From Archegozetes longisetosus (taxonomy: Eukaryota > Arthropoda > Arachnida > Sarcoptiformes > Trhypochthoniidae), in assembly GCA_018873245.2 (NCBI GenBank), contig JAEMBT020000006.1, forward strand, positions 10,375,855-10,439,854: 64,000 nt of DNA. Reading direction: 5' to 3'. Within the stretch, counting starts at the first letter, position 1. Each line of letters starts with the position of its first letter. The notes under the pieces are model-generated. The model saw only the letters and a program-made list of their open reading frames with translations, was not told where the DNA came from and did not search any database. Shown here piece by piece: positions 39,995 through 50,100 of the stretch. The translations under genes and the position numbers were made by a program.

Positions 39995-41263
39995 AAAGGA
40001 GAATCCGCGTTAAACCATTGGGCGTGGGCAAGTACTTTTGATCTTGTATCTCGATGGTAAATATGCTGAAACATCTTCCATTAAAATATTAGATCTTGGT
40101 TAACTTCCGGATCGAGAGAAAAATATTATCCTCACTTTTAACATTCATCTATGGAACAATCCTTAATTTCAAAAATCATTTGATGCCCGCCTCCACTTAA
40201 TTTCTTTTCGGGATCTCGCTCAAAAAATCAACGAAAATAAGGGAATAAATTTGGAAAAGTTTTAGAGTGGCTCAAGACCTGGAACGTCGATTGGCGACTT
40301 CGGCGATTGGAGTTTTCATTTGATATGTGTTGCCTTTCATGGAAGACAGTTGAGTGGTCATTATTTCTATTACTACCAGGCATTCAACGGTACACAACTG
40401 AGCCTGAATCTGCGGCTCAGTCGGCTCTGGGTCGGGGACGTTTCACCGATAGTCATCAGATCCATAATGGATACTGATTAACGGCTGTATAACGAATTCG
40501 AAACACTCGTCATATAGTTAATTCTTGAAGCGTTCATCTGATATGCTTAAGACTTAAAATTGTGGAAACTGCGTGAAAAAACCCTTGAAATGGTGTGCAT
40601 ACAACGGTGTTCATCGGTGGACCTATTGGAACAAATGATGATATACATCTCAAAGATTTTGTACACTGTTTCTAGAAATACAAGTCTTAAGCATATCAAA
40701 TGAACGCTTCAAGAATTCTTAACTTTTGAAATTTTGAATATCGCTCCTTAAAAATCAGTGATAACGGGTGTTTATGCAGTCATTCATCAGTATCCATTTT
40801 GGGTCCGACGGCTATCGGTGAAAAATTGTCGGTCGAACGTTTCGGACCCATAGTTTGAGGCAGATTCAAGCTCAGTTGTATACCACTGAATTACTGGGAG
40901 TAATAGAAATAATGACCACTCAACTTTTCTATGAAAGGCAACACACATCAAATGAAAACTGCAATCATCGATTTCACTATATTCCAGGTCTTGAATCATT
41001 CTAAAACCTTTCCAAATTATTCCCTTATTTTCATTGACTTTTGAACGAAATCCCGAAAAGAAATTAAGTGGAGGCAGGGTAAGATGGTTTTTGAAATTAA
41101 GGTTTGTTCCATAGACGTAATGTTAAAAGTGAGGAGTTTTTTCTCGAACCAAAAGTAACTGGGATCTAATATTTTAATCGAAGGTGTATCAATATATTTG
41201 CCATCGAGCTACAAAATCTAAAGTGCCTGCCTACTGACAATGGCTTAACGTGGGTTCTCCTTT
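39995..41263. mobile_element. Foldback palindrome of about 1.27 kb
   Basis: Almost the whole segment is one long imperfect palindrome. The left arm runs from aaaggagaatccgcgttaa, the right arm ends ttaacgtgggttctccttt, and the centre is near 40620. Matching internal landmarks include atgttaaaagtgagga/tcctcacttttaacat, tttcggga..., caggtcttg and tcttaagcatatcaaatgaacgc. The open frame at 40787-40999 (-) lies in the right arm and is not a gene. It resembles a foldback (FB/MULE-like) non-autonomous transposon. It lies directly at the end of repeat copy A. A clear target duplication was not found. Confidence 0.85.
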
Positions 41264-41658
41264 TAGAGACACTACCAGTTCATGAAATATGTCTATTCTA
41301 ATTTCTAATCTTCAAGAACGTAAAGCCGCCTGTGGTTATATTTACCCTTGAACGCGTTGCTTTCATCACTTTCAATAGTCCAACCTGGATCGCCAATTGT
41401 TCAAGCTGTATACTTGACTAAAATAAAAACAAGATATCGTCTGACATTAAGACTTATTTACTTTGGGGTTCAAAATCGTAAAGTTGACATCAACATATAT
41501 TTGCTACTTATTCAAAATTGCGTGCTGAAAATTTAAAAGTTTATTTCGGCTCAGGATTACACATATTAAAAAGCAATAGTTTATGTAGTGTTTTTATTCA
41601 ATATTTATTTCAAGAAAATGTATTATTAACGTCGAAACAATAGAAAGTTAAGTCGAGA

Positions 41659-41739
41659 GTAGTATATACACCCGTTCGGGACACTCCACTCCTTCGCTCA
41701 CTCAGTCATGTAGTTTCCCGAACGGGTGTATATATTACT
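41659..41739. repeat. Palindromic mini-element, copy 1
   Basis: An 81-base hairpin. The arms agtagtatatacacccgttc... (41659-41682) and ...gaacgggtgtatatattact (41716-41739) surround a 33-base loop (cactccactcc...tcatgtagt). A second copy, in opposite orientation, lies at 49489-49564. Confidence 0.85.
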
Positions 41740-42013
41740 ATCCTTCCGAAACAATTGAAATGTCCTGAAACTGGTACGCAGAGCATCAGCATTTCTTTTA
41801 TTGTCATACAATGACATTGACGAAGTTTGGGAAATAGTACAAAATGAATGTCCAAGTAATGAATTGTGCTTAAAATTTCTTGAGTATGAGTTGTCGTAAG
41901 TGTTCGTATTAAGTGAAACAGTTACTTATATTTATGAAAGTAGACTAATCATTATAGATATAAAGAATGAAATAGTTTTTATAACTTTTAGATTTCACAT
42001 TAAATCAAATGAG

Positions 42014-45000
42014 TTAACATGATCTATATGATCTTGTCTCATCATTGAAGCCTTTTTTAGCCAGGTTATTATGAGCATCTGACCCTGGAAACAATACAAT
42101 GTACCGACTTCTACAGTCTTGCATTCGATATAATACAACGCAGCCACCACCAGTGTTAACTGAAGATGTTCGATCCCATGCTCCATTTGGAAGATTATAA
42201 CATTGACCATTTGATGAAGCATATGTGTAACGAGACTCAAGAAGTTCGCCACCAACTGTAAAGATTAGTTTTTGGTATCATATGTAAATAAGGATAGCAA
42301 ACTAAATCTTGAGCTACAAACTAAATTTATCCGCTTCAGATATAATTAAGATTTTACGTATACCATAAGGGAACTTCACAGTTAAATATGTTTTAAGATA
42401 TTAAAGCTTAATATTCTATAATATCGTGGGGTTAGAACTATAACATTCCAAATCGATTTTTTTTCGAAAATTGAGTTAATCATCGATTCTTATACTCTTA
42501 TGAATTCTTTATTAATGTATCAAAGTTATCGTAAAAGTTCAAAGCATTCCCTAGAAAAACTGAATGCAATTTTATTCTAAAATTTTTCAGCTCAAAAAGT
42601 TGGTGCTATAATATTCTAAATACATGAAAGCATTATGTTACAGGTTTTATCTTGTTTCTATCGTATTGTTTCAAAAGCATATAAAAATCTGTAAATACTG
42701 AATAGTAATTATTATTTTCAACATTTCATTTATCATATTTTCGATAGAATTTTTAAAAATTGATTTTCTAATAGAATACTTGCAAGGCAATTAATTGTAG
42801 GTTTATCTTATTTAAAACTTTACATACAATATATTGAGTGGTGAGAATTATAACATTCAAAATCTATTTTTTGTCAAAATTGAGTTAAGCACAGATTATT
42901 ATACATTGATATGTGCTCTTTAATTTTCACAAGTCAGTTTTTCAAATTTCATGTTCAATAGCTCACAAAAGCAGAATTTAGATGAGTGGTTGGCAAAAAT
43001 TCACATATTAGACGTTTATCAATGCTTTTTATAAGTGATAAATTTTTATCGTTATTTATTACATATATAAATTAATGAATTTTAATTAGAAATAATTAAC
43101 TCACATGCTTCCAAGTATTTTTTAAGTCGGTTTATCTCGATTTAAAGAGGAATTAAAGTTTAGTGCTATTCTAAGATTTTCATAAGAATTTATAAATTTT
43201 TAGTAATTAATCACTGAAATCATTAAATTTAAATAATTTTTAATAAAAATTAGATAATAATCTTTAAAAAAACTTTAAAAAATGTCTAAAAAATTTCACC
43301 AAAAAATATAATTTTTTAATTTTCAAAAATTACCTGATGAATTTGCTATAAAATACAAGAAAAGAATTATTTTATAACTTGTTTGTAATATTTAAAACCC
43401 TTTCTCTTATTTTCTGCTCAAAAAGTAATGAAATGCCTGTATTTTTAAAGATAGAATATTATGGCACTAAAATTTTGAACTAATTTGACTTCCATAATAT
43501 TCTAAATTAAAAGTTGGGTTCTCACAAATCATAGTTAGAAACGGTTGGGCACCGGTTTATTATGAACCTAAAGAGTAGTCAACACACCTATGAAAGTGAT
43601 GTGACTTACTTAAAATTCTACCCACTCATTCATGTTATATACTATGGTTAAACTTCAAAGTAGTTTTTCTCAAAACTATGTTTTTTCAATTTAGAATATT
43701 ATAGTTCTCACCCCACGATATATATTTAAGGGTTTATAATAAGTTCTTTATATAAAATATTCATAATGTATTGTAATTCTGGGACACAAAATAGCGAAGA
43801 CTTGATGTGTTTTATATTTCAAATTTTAAATCAGAGACGCTTTTTCTTGCACTTAACTCAATTACTCCTAAATAGTATTATTTACGCTCCTAAATAAATA
43901 TATTTTGCATTTTTGGTACTTACATTGATTATGCTGGTAAAATTTTACTCTGAAGCTCTCACCACCGTAATGAACGTCAGCACTGAAGCCTCGTCTTCGT
44001 AGTTCATTATGTTGAGAGTTTGAAGTGCCACCAAACATATCTTCGATAAATCTCTTTAAACTTTCATAGCACTGTCGAAGCAAATTAGTACTTTGTCGAT
44101 GTCCATCATCTCCCCCGGAACTTCTATCTAAATCTTCTCGATGTCTCACCGCTATTTCGCCGAAATGTAACAGCGTTCGCAACTCTCGCTCCTCTACTTG
44201 GTTACCTGAATAGATGGCACTTGAAAGTAACCCCGGCAGTGAATTTAGCATAGCGTCGAACCCGTCTCGACGACCATTCCAGTTGTTGTTGACTTCATTC
44301 CAACGAATCCCTCTTACTGCGCCTGGAAACTGACAAACCCAGTCATAGTCCGAGTGCTTGCCCGGACCAAATTGATTATAGGCAGTTGAATAGACTACGT
44401 CACCAAATTTAGTATCAAGAGAGGTGTATCTACCACCCAATAATCTTGCTATTAAACCAAATGCCATTTCATAGAAATTAAACTCAGCACTATTCTCAGA
44501 ACAATCATTACTCCAGTCAAGACCTCGTCTAATTCTTGTAATGAGTTTTTCCTTCTAAAATCAAAATAAAACTTAAGTACTAGTGTGCTGCCCGAGTCTT
44601 CGACTCGGGAATTCAGCTGCCTGTCAGATGTATTTATTTGAAATATTCTAAAATTAAGATAAAATATAAGACCCGATGTGTTCAATGTATTTTTCTTAAT
44701 TTATATCGGCATTCAACCCGTCTGGAAACATAGTAACCATACATTGCAAAAATTGGATTATATTATCTTATTTTATTTTAACTATTTTAAATCTGTTTGT
44801 CGCAACAAAGTAGCGTATGCCCTATAATTCAAATTTCATGCAAACAGGATGAGCCAATTCAAGTCCCGTAAAATTTGAATCAAATGGCACGCGCGGGGAT
44901 TGTTGATGACAGACGGACGAACGGACGGACAAGGTCCACTTTTTCAATTAATAGTAATGGTGATATACAGACATTTAAAATTTTATACCTTATACTGGGT

Positions 45001-45078
45001 TAAGTTGAATAGCGGAACATGTTCACATGCAACCATTCCGAGAAAGTACATTACCATTAAAGATAATAAAACCTTCAT
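42014..45078 (-). CDS. Secreted protein with C-terminal beta/gamma-crystallin-like domain
   Basis: Complete three-exon gene on the minus strand: 45078-44989, 44554-43924, 42255-42014. The joined frame is 963 bases (320 residues), with consensus GT-AG sites and matching phases. Residues 1-18 form a signal peptide (MKVLLSLMVMYFLGMVAC). The middle (about 30-225) is novel to me: WSNDCSENSAEF, FGPGKHSDYDWVCQFPGAV and an acidic/basic helix-like stretch. From about 230, FRVKFYQHNQFGG, then GQCYNLPNGAWDRTSSVNT, GGGCVVLYRMQDCRSRYIVL and the end GFNDETRSYRSC follow the pattern of single beta/gamma-crystallin-type modules (Y-x-x-x-x-F-G start, SS-V core, C-x-x-LY). Function is unknown; structural or defence-related extracellular roles are possible. 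Intron 2 contains a 1.3-kb transposon-like element. Confidence 0.82.
42424..43718. mobile_element. TA-flanked inverted-repeat element in intron 2 of the crystallin-like gene
   Basis: Left end tcgtggggttagaactata and right end atagttctcaccccacga are inverted repeats, continuing imperfectly for about 40-50 bases. The element is flanked by TA on both sides (42422-42423, 43719-43720), the target duplication of Tc1/mariner-type elements. A second, diverged direct copy of the left terminus occurs at about 42838. Very AT-rich and without coding capacity, so non-autonomous (1295 bases). Confidence 0.75.
44905..44935. repeat. Short GACGGAC-type simple repeat
   Basis: gacagacggacgaacggacggac lies in intron 1 of the crystallin-like gene. 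The preceding GC-rich bases (ggcacgcgcggggattg) suggest an old repeat fragment. No further identity. Confidence 0.5.
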
Positions 45079-45730
45079 ATTGTATTAAGAGGTATTCAGC
45101 CTAAATTTATTAATTAACATAATAAACAAATAATGATCTAAGATACCATAGATTACAAGTTTTTGTTTAAAATTAGAGAGGCTTGGCTCTTAAATACTAT
45201 GAAGTAAGTTAGAAAATATCAAATCACCTTTTACATACAGTTTGAGGAGAAACTTGAAATTATTTTCTCAGGAAAAGCGACTAAAAAGCTTATTTCACAG
45301 ATTTCGAAGAACTGATATACTTGTAGTCTCCTTGTCTCAAGAAGGAGACAAATTAATGAGAAATCGGCGAATTCTGAGAACCAAAGATGTTTTTTATCAG
45401 AACTATGTGTACTTATTTGTCTTTCTTCCCTCATAGTCTTACGGTCATATAGAAGACGAACGTTTTATCTAGTTTATCTTTTCAAATATTTTTAGATTAA
45501 ATCTTAAGAAGAAGCCTTAACGATTTTTTACATGTTTTGAAGTGTTTTGAAACAGAAAAATTAATGTTCAAGTGTTTATTTGTGATAGTTTCAATGTCAC
45601 TGTGAAACTTTTGGCATTCACATCAATCTACTCCTAATGTGCATGCAACAGATATGCATACGTTCAAAGGACCTTTCCAACTTCCTATGGGAAGACTGCC
45701 TGTGTTTAGCCCTAACGATATATATATATA
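45079..45730. other. Gene-free interval upstream of the crystallin-like gene
   Basis: Contains the presumed promoter of the minus-strand secreted protein gene. Opposing open frames at about 45231-45436 overlap each other and have no supporting features. Nothing else recognised. Confidence 0.5.
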
Positions 45731-46056
45731 TATATCATTGGATAGGTCTTGACGAGTAGGTCAACTTTATCTCTGGGCCCGACCTCGATAAACGTGTCCT
45801 AACGCCGCTAGAGGGCGAAAGCTGTAGCCCCGCCCCTTTACCGGTAGGCGTGGTTTGACCATTTATACCCACTAATTCGATCACGCTAAGTCGATATATC
45901 GATGTTGCATTTCGATAGCCTTAATAGTTACTAAGTTTACATGTACTTCGGACTTAGTCGATTTTCGGAAAAATGCCGATTTTTCAAAATCGCTTTTTCT
46001 CAATAAAATACACACCAATAGATTCCTCTCATCAAGACCTTTCCAATGATATATAT
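45731..46056. mobile_element. Small TIR element with GC-rich core
   Basis: Inverted termini tatatcattggataggtctt and aagacctttccaatgatata (about 28 matching bases including tgacgag/ctcatca) bound a 326-base segment. The core (ccgctagagggcgaaagctg, ccccgcccctttaccggtag) is distinctly GC-rich compared with its surroundings. No coding capacity. MITE-like; a (TA)n tract adjoins the left end, which obscures any target duplication. Confidence 0.7.
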
Positions 46057-46540
46057 GTAAAGATATAGTATTTTATTTTGTTTTAAGTTTGAAAATATAA
46101 TTTTATTTGTTGTTGACTGCTTTAGATCTATTGTACTAATGCTGTTAAACTTACTTTATTTTAGATGTATATAATGAATAAACATTAAGATGATAGGGCT
46201 ATTGACATCAAAAGGATTAGACTTTTGGACGACTTTAAAAACTTAATCCGTCGCCCCAACTTCAATAATCCAAATACTCAGACCCTTCTTACAATTTTAT
46301 TTGAAATACCAATAAATAATTAGGTATATGTTAAGTATAGAGAAAGAATGTAAAAGTTTAGAAGTTCAATACACTTCAACCTTTACATATATTATTGGGG
46401 CTAAACCACAGGCAGTTTTTGGAAAAATCCTTTGCTCACGTAGCTCTTCAGCATTGATTCACTCGTAGAACTGATCATCACATGATCAGTTACATGATTG
46501 TTTGCACAGATTAAGATGCTGTTAACACATTAAACTTAAG
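46057..46540. other. Gene-free interval
   Basis: No coding exon or recognisable repeat, apart from a short palindrome (ctgatcatcacatgatcag, about 46470). The DNA polymerase fragment beyond the hAT-like element does not continue here. Confidence 0.5.
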
Positions 46541-47336
46541 CAGTGATGCTCAACGCTCGAGCGTTTAGCGCTCGGTAGCGAGCGCGAACGTCGAGCGTTC
46601 TACTTTTGCCGAGCGTGAGTGGACGCTCGAGCATCTTACCCCCGAGCGCCGAGCGCGAGCGTTGAGCGTCAAGTCTTAGTACGTATCTCCCAAATTAGAA
46701 ATACAGTATAGATATTTTTTAATGCAAAATAGTTAGTATTTACTAAATATAAAATTTTACACAAAAATTTATGATTTATTTTGTTTTAAAGAATTTAGAC
46801 AGAATCTTTTTGAGTCTGAAACTAAGTGTGTTTACACATGAGAGCGTTTATGACAGAGAGACAGATAGAAATTGGTATAAAATGTACTATCAAAAAGTTC
46901 TAACATTTAAATCAATGATTATTCAAAAAGTTATAAACTTAACTTATATGTTATTTCTAGACTTTTTAGTGCTTTTAAATATAGACTCTAATGTATTGCA
47001 ATCTCTCTCTTTTATAAACGGTTTCATATCTTTAATATAAACATTTTATTTATATGACACAAGATTTTGAACTTAAGTATTTGTTTGGATGGTTTTCAAT
47101 CAGTGAGTATCATATATATGAAATTTATATACAGATAAAGTTACAGCTTAAATAAAATAAGTTAATTTTATGCAGAAAAAGCCTTACAATTCATGAACTT
47201 TGCTTACTTGACGCTCGGCAAACGCTCGGCGCTCCAGCGCTTCGAAAAAGTGAGCGTCGAGCGTTTCATTTTCCCCGAGCGTTAGCGCGAGCGCCGAGCG
47301 CCAATTTCTGACCGAGCGCGAGCGTGTGCATCACTG
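46541..47336. mobile_element. hAT-like non-autonomous element with GAGCG-rich ends
   Basis: The segment starts cagtgatgctcaacgctcg and ends cgcgagcgtgtgcatcactg, giving inverted termini of the hAT form CAGTGNTGC. Both subterminal regions (46541-46675 and 47210-47336) are packed with GAGCG/CGCTC motifs in both orientations. The interior is AT-rich and has no transposase. The flanking eight bases (aacttaag, gatgatct) are not identical, so no target duplication is preserved. The right end abuts, and truncates, the DNA polymerase frame coming from the right. Confidence 0.75.
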
Positions 47337-48670
47337 GATGATCTGGAGGAACAAGTTTATTACAATTTCTACATAATTTCTCTCCACATATATGCATGTC
47401 AGGAGATGTATATTTCCACATTAGAATCTTATTGCAACCATTTTTCTTACTACATTTCCAAACTGTTTCACATGTATTATTTTCCTTATGATTATCAAAG
47501 CACTTTTTACTAAAGAAATGTCTGTGACAACTTTTGCAGTTAATCCAGTTTGGGTTGTAGATTATTTCATTTGAATGCTTCTTACCATTACAAACACTAC
47601 AACGATAAGAAGCGTTCTTTTTTTCTTTTTCTTTCCTACGTTTATGAGTGTCTTTGTGATAGTATGGTTTTTTACAATTGTGACAGTAATAAATACTTCC
47701 CAAAAGACCAGTCATACTATTAATAACATTAAAATGATTCTTATTTTTGTATAGATATATATTTAATTGGCTTATCAGGTCGACTATATATACTTGAATT
47801 GAAACTTTCAGCACATACCACATTTATTTGAATATTTAATTTTTTCTCAATATTTTTAATATCTTTAAGAGTTAATCCTAAATCTCTATCTGGTATAGTT
47901 ATATCATGATTTTCAAGAAGTTTTAATGCTAAATCTTTTTGTAGTTTTCTTCCTTTTCTAATATATTCTATTTCATTTTCTGTTAACGATTCATCTGATA
48001 ACTGTAAGTCTGACATTATATGAGATTCATGATATGTTAAAAGCAGTAACAATGGCTCTAGGTACACATAAATTATCATTTTTTATTCTTGTAAAACACT
48101 TCTTTGTTTTTATATCTTGTTCTAAATTGATCATTTTTTGTCCTCCACTCTGTCCTTGAGGTATAGCTACAAATTGAATGTGAAAAGAACACTCATCTAT
48201 TGATATTTCTTCATTAGATGTAAGTTTATTTACAAGTTGGTTACTTAAAGTGAAGATAGGGTTTTGAGTATTTTTTACAGTTATTAATCCTGTAGAAATT
48301 GGGTGGTGTAATTCTGGATGAGTTACAATTAAGTTTATTTTATCTCCACTCCTTGCTAGAGTTCTTTTCTTAATAGTATCTATCAATTCGTTTAATACAT
48401 CTTCTAGTTGCTCAAGAGTAACATAATTAGAATTTATAATAATTCTATAATCAATTTTCCATGCTTTAAATTTTCTACTATATCTACTATTTATTACTAC
48501 TATCTCAAAGTTTGAAATTTTTTCTTTTACATATTCTTCTCCTATATCATATTCACGAGGCAACACACTAAATAATAAAACTTTCTTATGCTTTTTTGAT
48601 TTCAAATGTTTCTTGTAATTTGCTTTCTGTACCTTCACTTTACATGTTTTGCAATAGCGGAACAGAGCAG
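47337..48670 (-). pseudogene. Polinton/Maverick-type protein-primed DNA polymerase B, N-terminal fragment
   Basis: The minus strand carries, in three successive frames (about 48670-48040, 48079-47750, 47823-47337), the N-terminal region of a Polinton-like (adintovirus-related) family B DNA polymerase. Visible are a C2H2-type finger around 48650-48595, the segment with ...CSFHIQFVAIPQG..., a TRIKNDNLCVPRAIV motif near 48090, and a Cys-rich zinc region at 47700-47345 (YYCHNCKKPYY, CKSCHRHFF, CRNCNKLV). Two frameshifts, near 48050 and 47760, separate these parts. The frame ends abruptly where the hAT-like element begins, and the exonuclease and polymerase domains are absent. The copy is therefore an inactive relic. 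Assignment rests on these motifs only. Confidence 0.72.
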
Positions 48671-48745
48671 CTTATCTACGATTCTTATCTTCCAATTATA
48701 AGGGATTATTTTTACAAGAGATTTCATAATTTACATTTCTAATAA

Positions 48746-49021
48746 ATGAAGGCAATGTATGAGAGTAATATAAGTGATAAAAAATTAAAACGGTGTTGCC
48801 ATTGTAAAGAAGAAAAACCAATAATATGTTTCAATAAAAATCATTGCACAAAAGATGGTTTACATAGAGAATGTAAAGAATGTAAAAATAATTATTACAT
48901 GGAAAATAAAGACAAATTATTTCCTAAAATTACTTGCTCTTGTGATAGATCTGTTTATAAATACTATCATGAAAAACATCTTCTAACAAGATATCATACA
49001 AACGTGTCTTTCATGACTTAA
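48746..49021 (+). CDS. Small zinc-cluster protein ORF beside the Polinton relic
   Basis: An intact 91-codon ORF, divergent from the polymerase relic. It has two CxxC pairs (RCCHCKEEKPI and RECKECKNNYY) typical of small viral or Polinton HNH/zinc-ribbon-like proteins, and a C-terminal CSCDRSVYKYYHEKHLLTRYH with spaced Cys/His residues that could form another finger. Such short Cys/His proteins occur in Polinton-like elements and large DNA viruses. Here it is probably a passenger of the same element. No splice signals needed; expression unknown. Confidence 0.5.
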   Translation: MKAMYESNISDKKLKRCCHCKEEKPIICFNKNHCTKDGLHRECKECKNNYYMENKDKLFPKITCSCDRSVYKYYHEKHLLTRYHTNVSFMT

Positions 49022-49109
49022 TTTACAACTTAGGTTTGACCTTGTATCTTTTTATCATATGCTATTCATATCTTTACTTTTCATCAAATACCCCTTTTAC
49101 TAGACCATA

Positions 49110-49385
49110 AATTAACACAAACCTTATGGTTTAGTGATGAAAGCATTGGACTATGAATCCTTCGGCCGAGGGTTCAAATCATAGCAGAAAATGGGAGATC
49201 CTCCACTCAACTCTGAGTTAATATAGAGTGAGTGTGATGGATAAGAATAGTGCTCATAAAAAAGGGTGCGAGGGTTCAGTACTCATAGTAATATAAGTAA
49301 CGGATCCAACTCATCAAAGAAGTGGGAAAGTAAAGGGTGCTGAGTCCGGAAGGGGATGAGATGGAAGGGCACCCCTTTTGCAAAA
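49110..49385 (+). repeat. tRNA-derived SINE
   Basis: Contains a pol III A-box-like tggtttagtga (49127-49137) and B-box-like ggttcaaatca (49171-49181) at tRNA spacing. Between them ggactatgaatcc resembles an anticodon arm (loop ctATGaa). The stems are degenerate, so it is not a functional tRNA. A 200-base unrelated body rich in gggtgc and ggatgag follows, ending ggcaccccttttgcaaaa. Orientation is plus. A second copy was not noticed in the window. Confidence 0.65.
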
Positions 49386-50100
49386 TTAATTTATCTTCTT
49401 AATTTATTAGTGTTTTTCATACTTTGGTATCCAATATTTATATGTTCTTACAAGATTTGGTATCTAAGATTTATATATTTTAAAGTGAGTAGTATTCTGT
49501 TCGGGAAACTACATGACTGAGTGAGCGAAAGAGTGGAGTGTCCTGAACGGATGTATATACTACTGTCGAGTCTAACTTGCTGAATATCCGAAAAAGGTGA
49601 CTCAAGATATTGAAAAGTCTTGTTCTTGTTCGACAAGTTATCAGGAAATGATGTATGAACAATCGTTTTTTCGTATCAATTTATTCGAAAATTTAAACTT
49701 CATACTGAATTTGATTCAAAAGTTTAATATTTGAAAAACTTCTGATTTTAAAATCCACTTGACAGCTGGCTCAAATTTCCTCAATCATATTATATTCGGA
49801 TTAATTCTATCATGTTTTCAATTATGCTTATTTCAAGAGAATTGAGCTAAATGGCAATAATTAAATAAGTTTCTGAAATTCGATTTTTATCATAGGTATT
49901 ATTAAAGAACATTTTAATAAAAAAAATCGGATCTCAATTGTCGGTTCTGAATATTTTTAACTATTGTCGTGACATGTACCTATATATGGCTAATGATTAA
50001 CATCATTCAGAACTGTTAACACAATGACCATAACAATTGACTTGGTGTAATTCATAGTTAATTTGATATTTTAGAATAGGAAAATTTGTCATTAAATAAT
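49386..50100. other. Gene-free interval with one palindromic mini-element
   Basis: Apart from the hairpin at 49489-49564, no recognisable feature; open frames at 49448-49662 overlap the hairpin and are artefacts. Confidence 0.5.
49489..49564. repeat. Palindromic mini-element, copy 2 (inverted)
   Basis: agtagtattctgttcggga ... tcctgaacggatgtatatac, with the loop actacatgactgagtgagcg, is the reverse complement of the element at 41659-41739, with a few differences. Confidence 0.85.

Noticed and set aside
40787..40999. Minus-strand open frame in the palindrome
   Set aside because: Lies wholly in a foldback arm; the other arm does not preserve the frame.
42014..42255. Alternative minus frame starting MVANFLSLVTHMLHQ
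   Set aside because: The other frame continues the upstream exon in phase and shows the Cys-spaced crystallin-like pattern.
46771..47040. Plus-strand open frame of 89 codons
   Set aside because: AT-rich interior of the hAT-like element with no transposase motif or conservation evidence.
49121..49190. Functional tRNA gene
   Set aside because: A- and B-box-like sequences are present but the acceptor and T stems do not pair; it fits a SINE head better.
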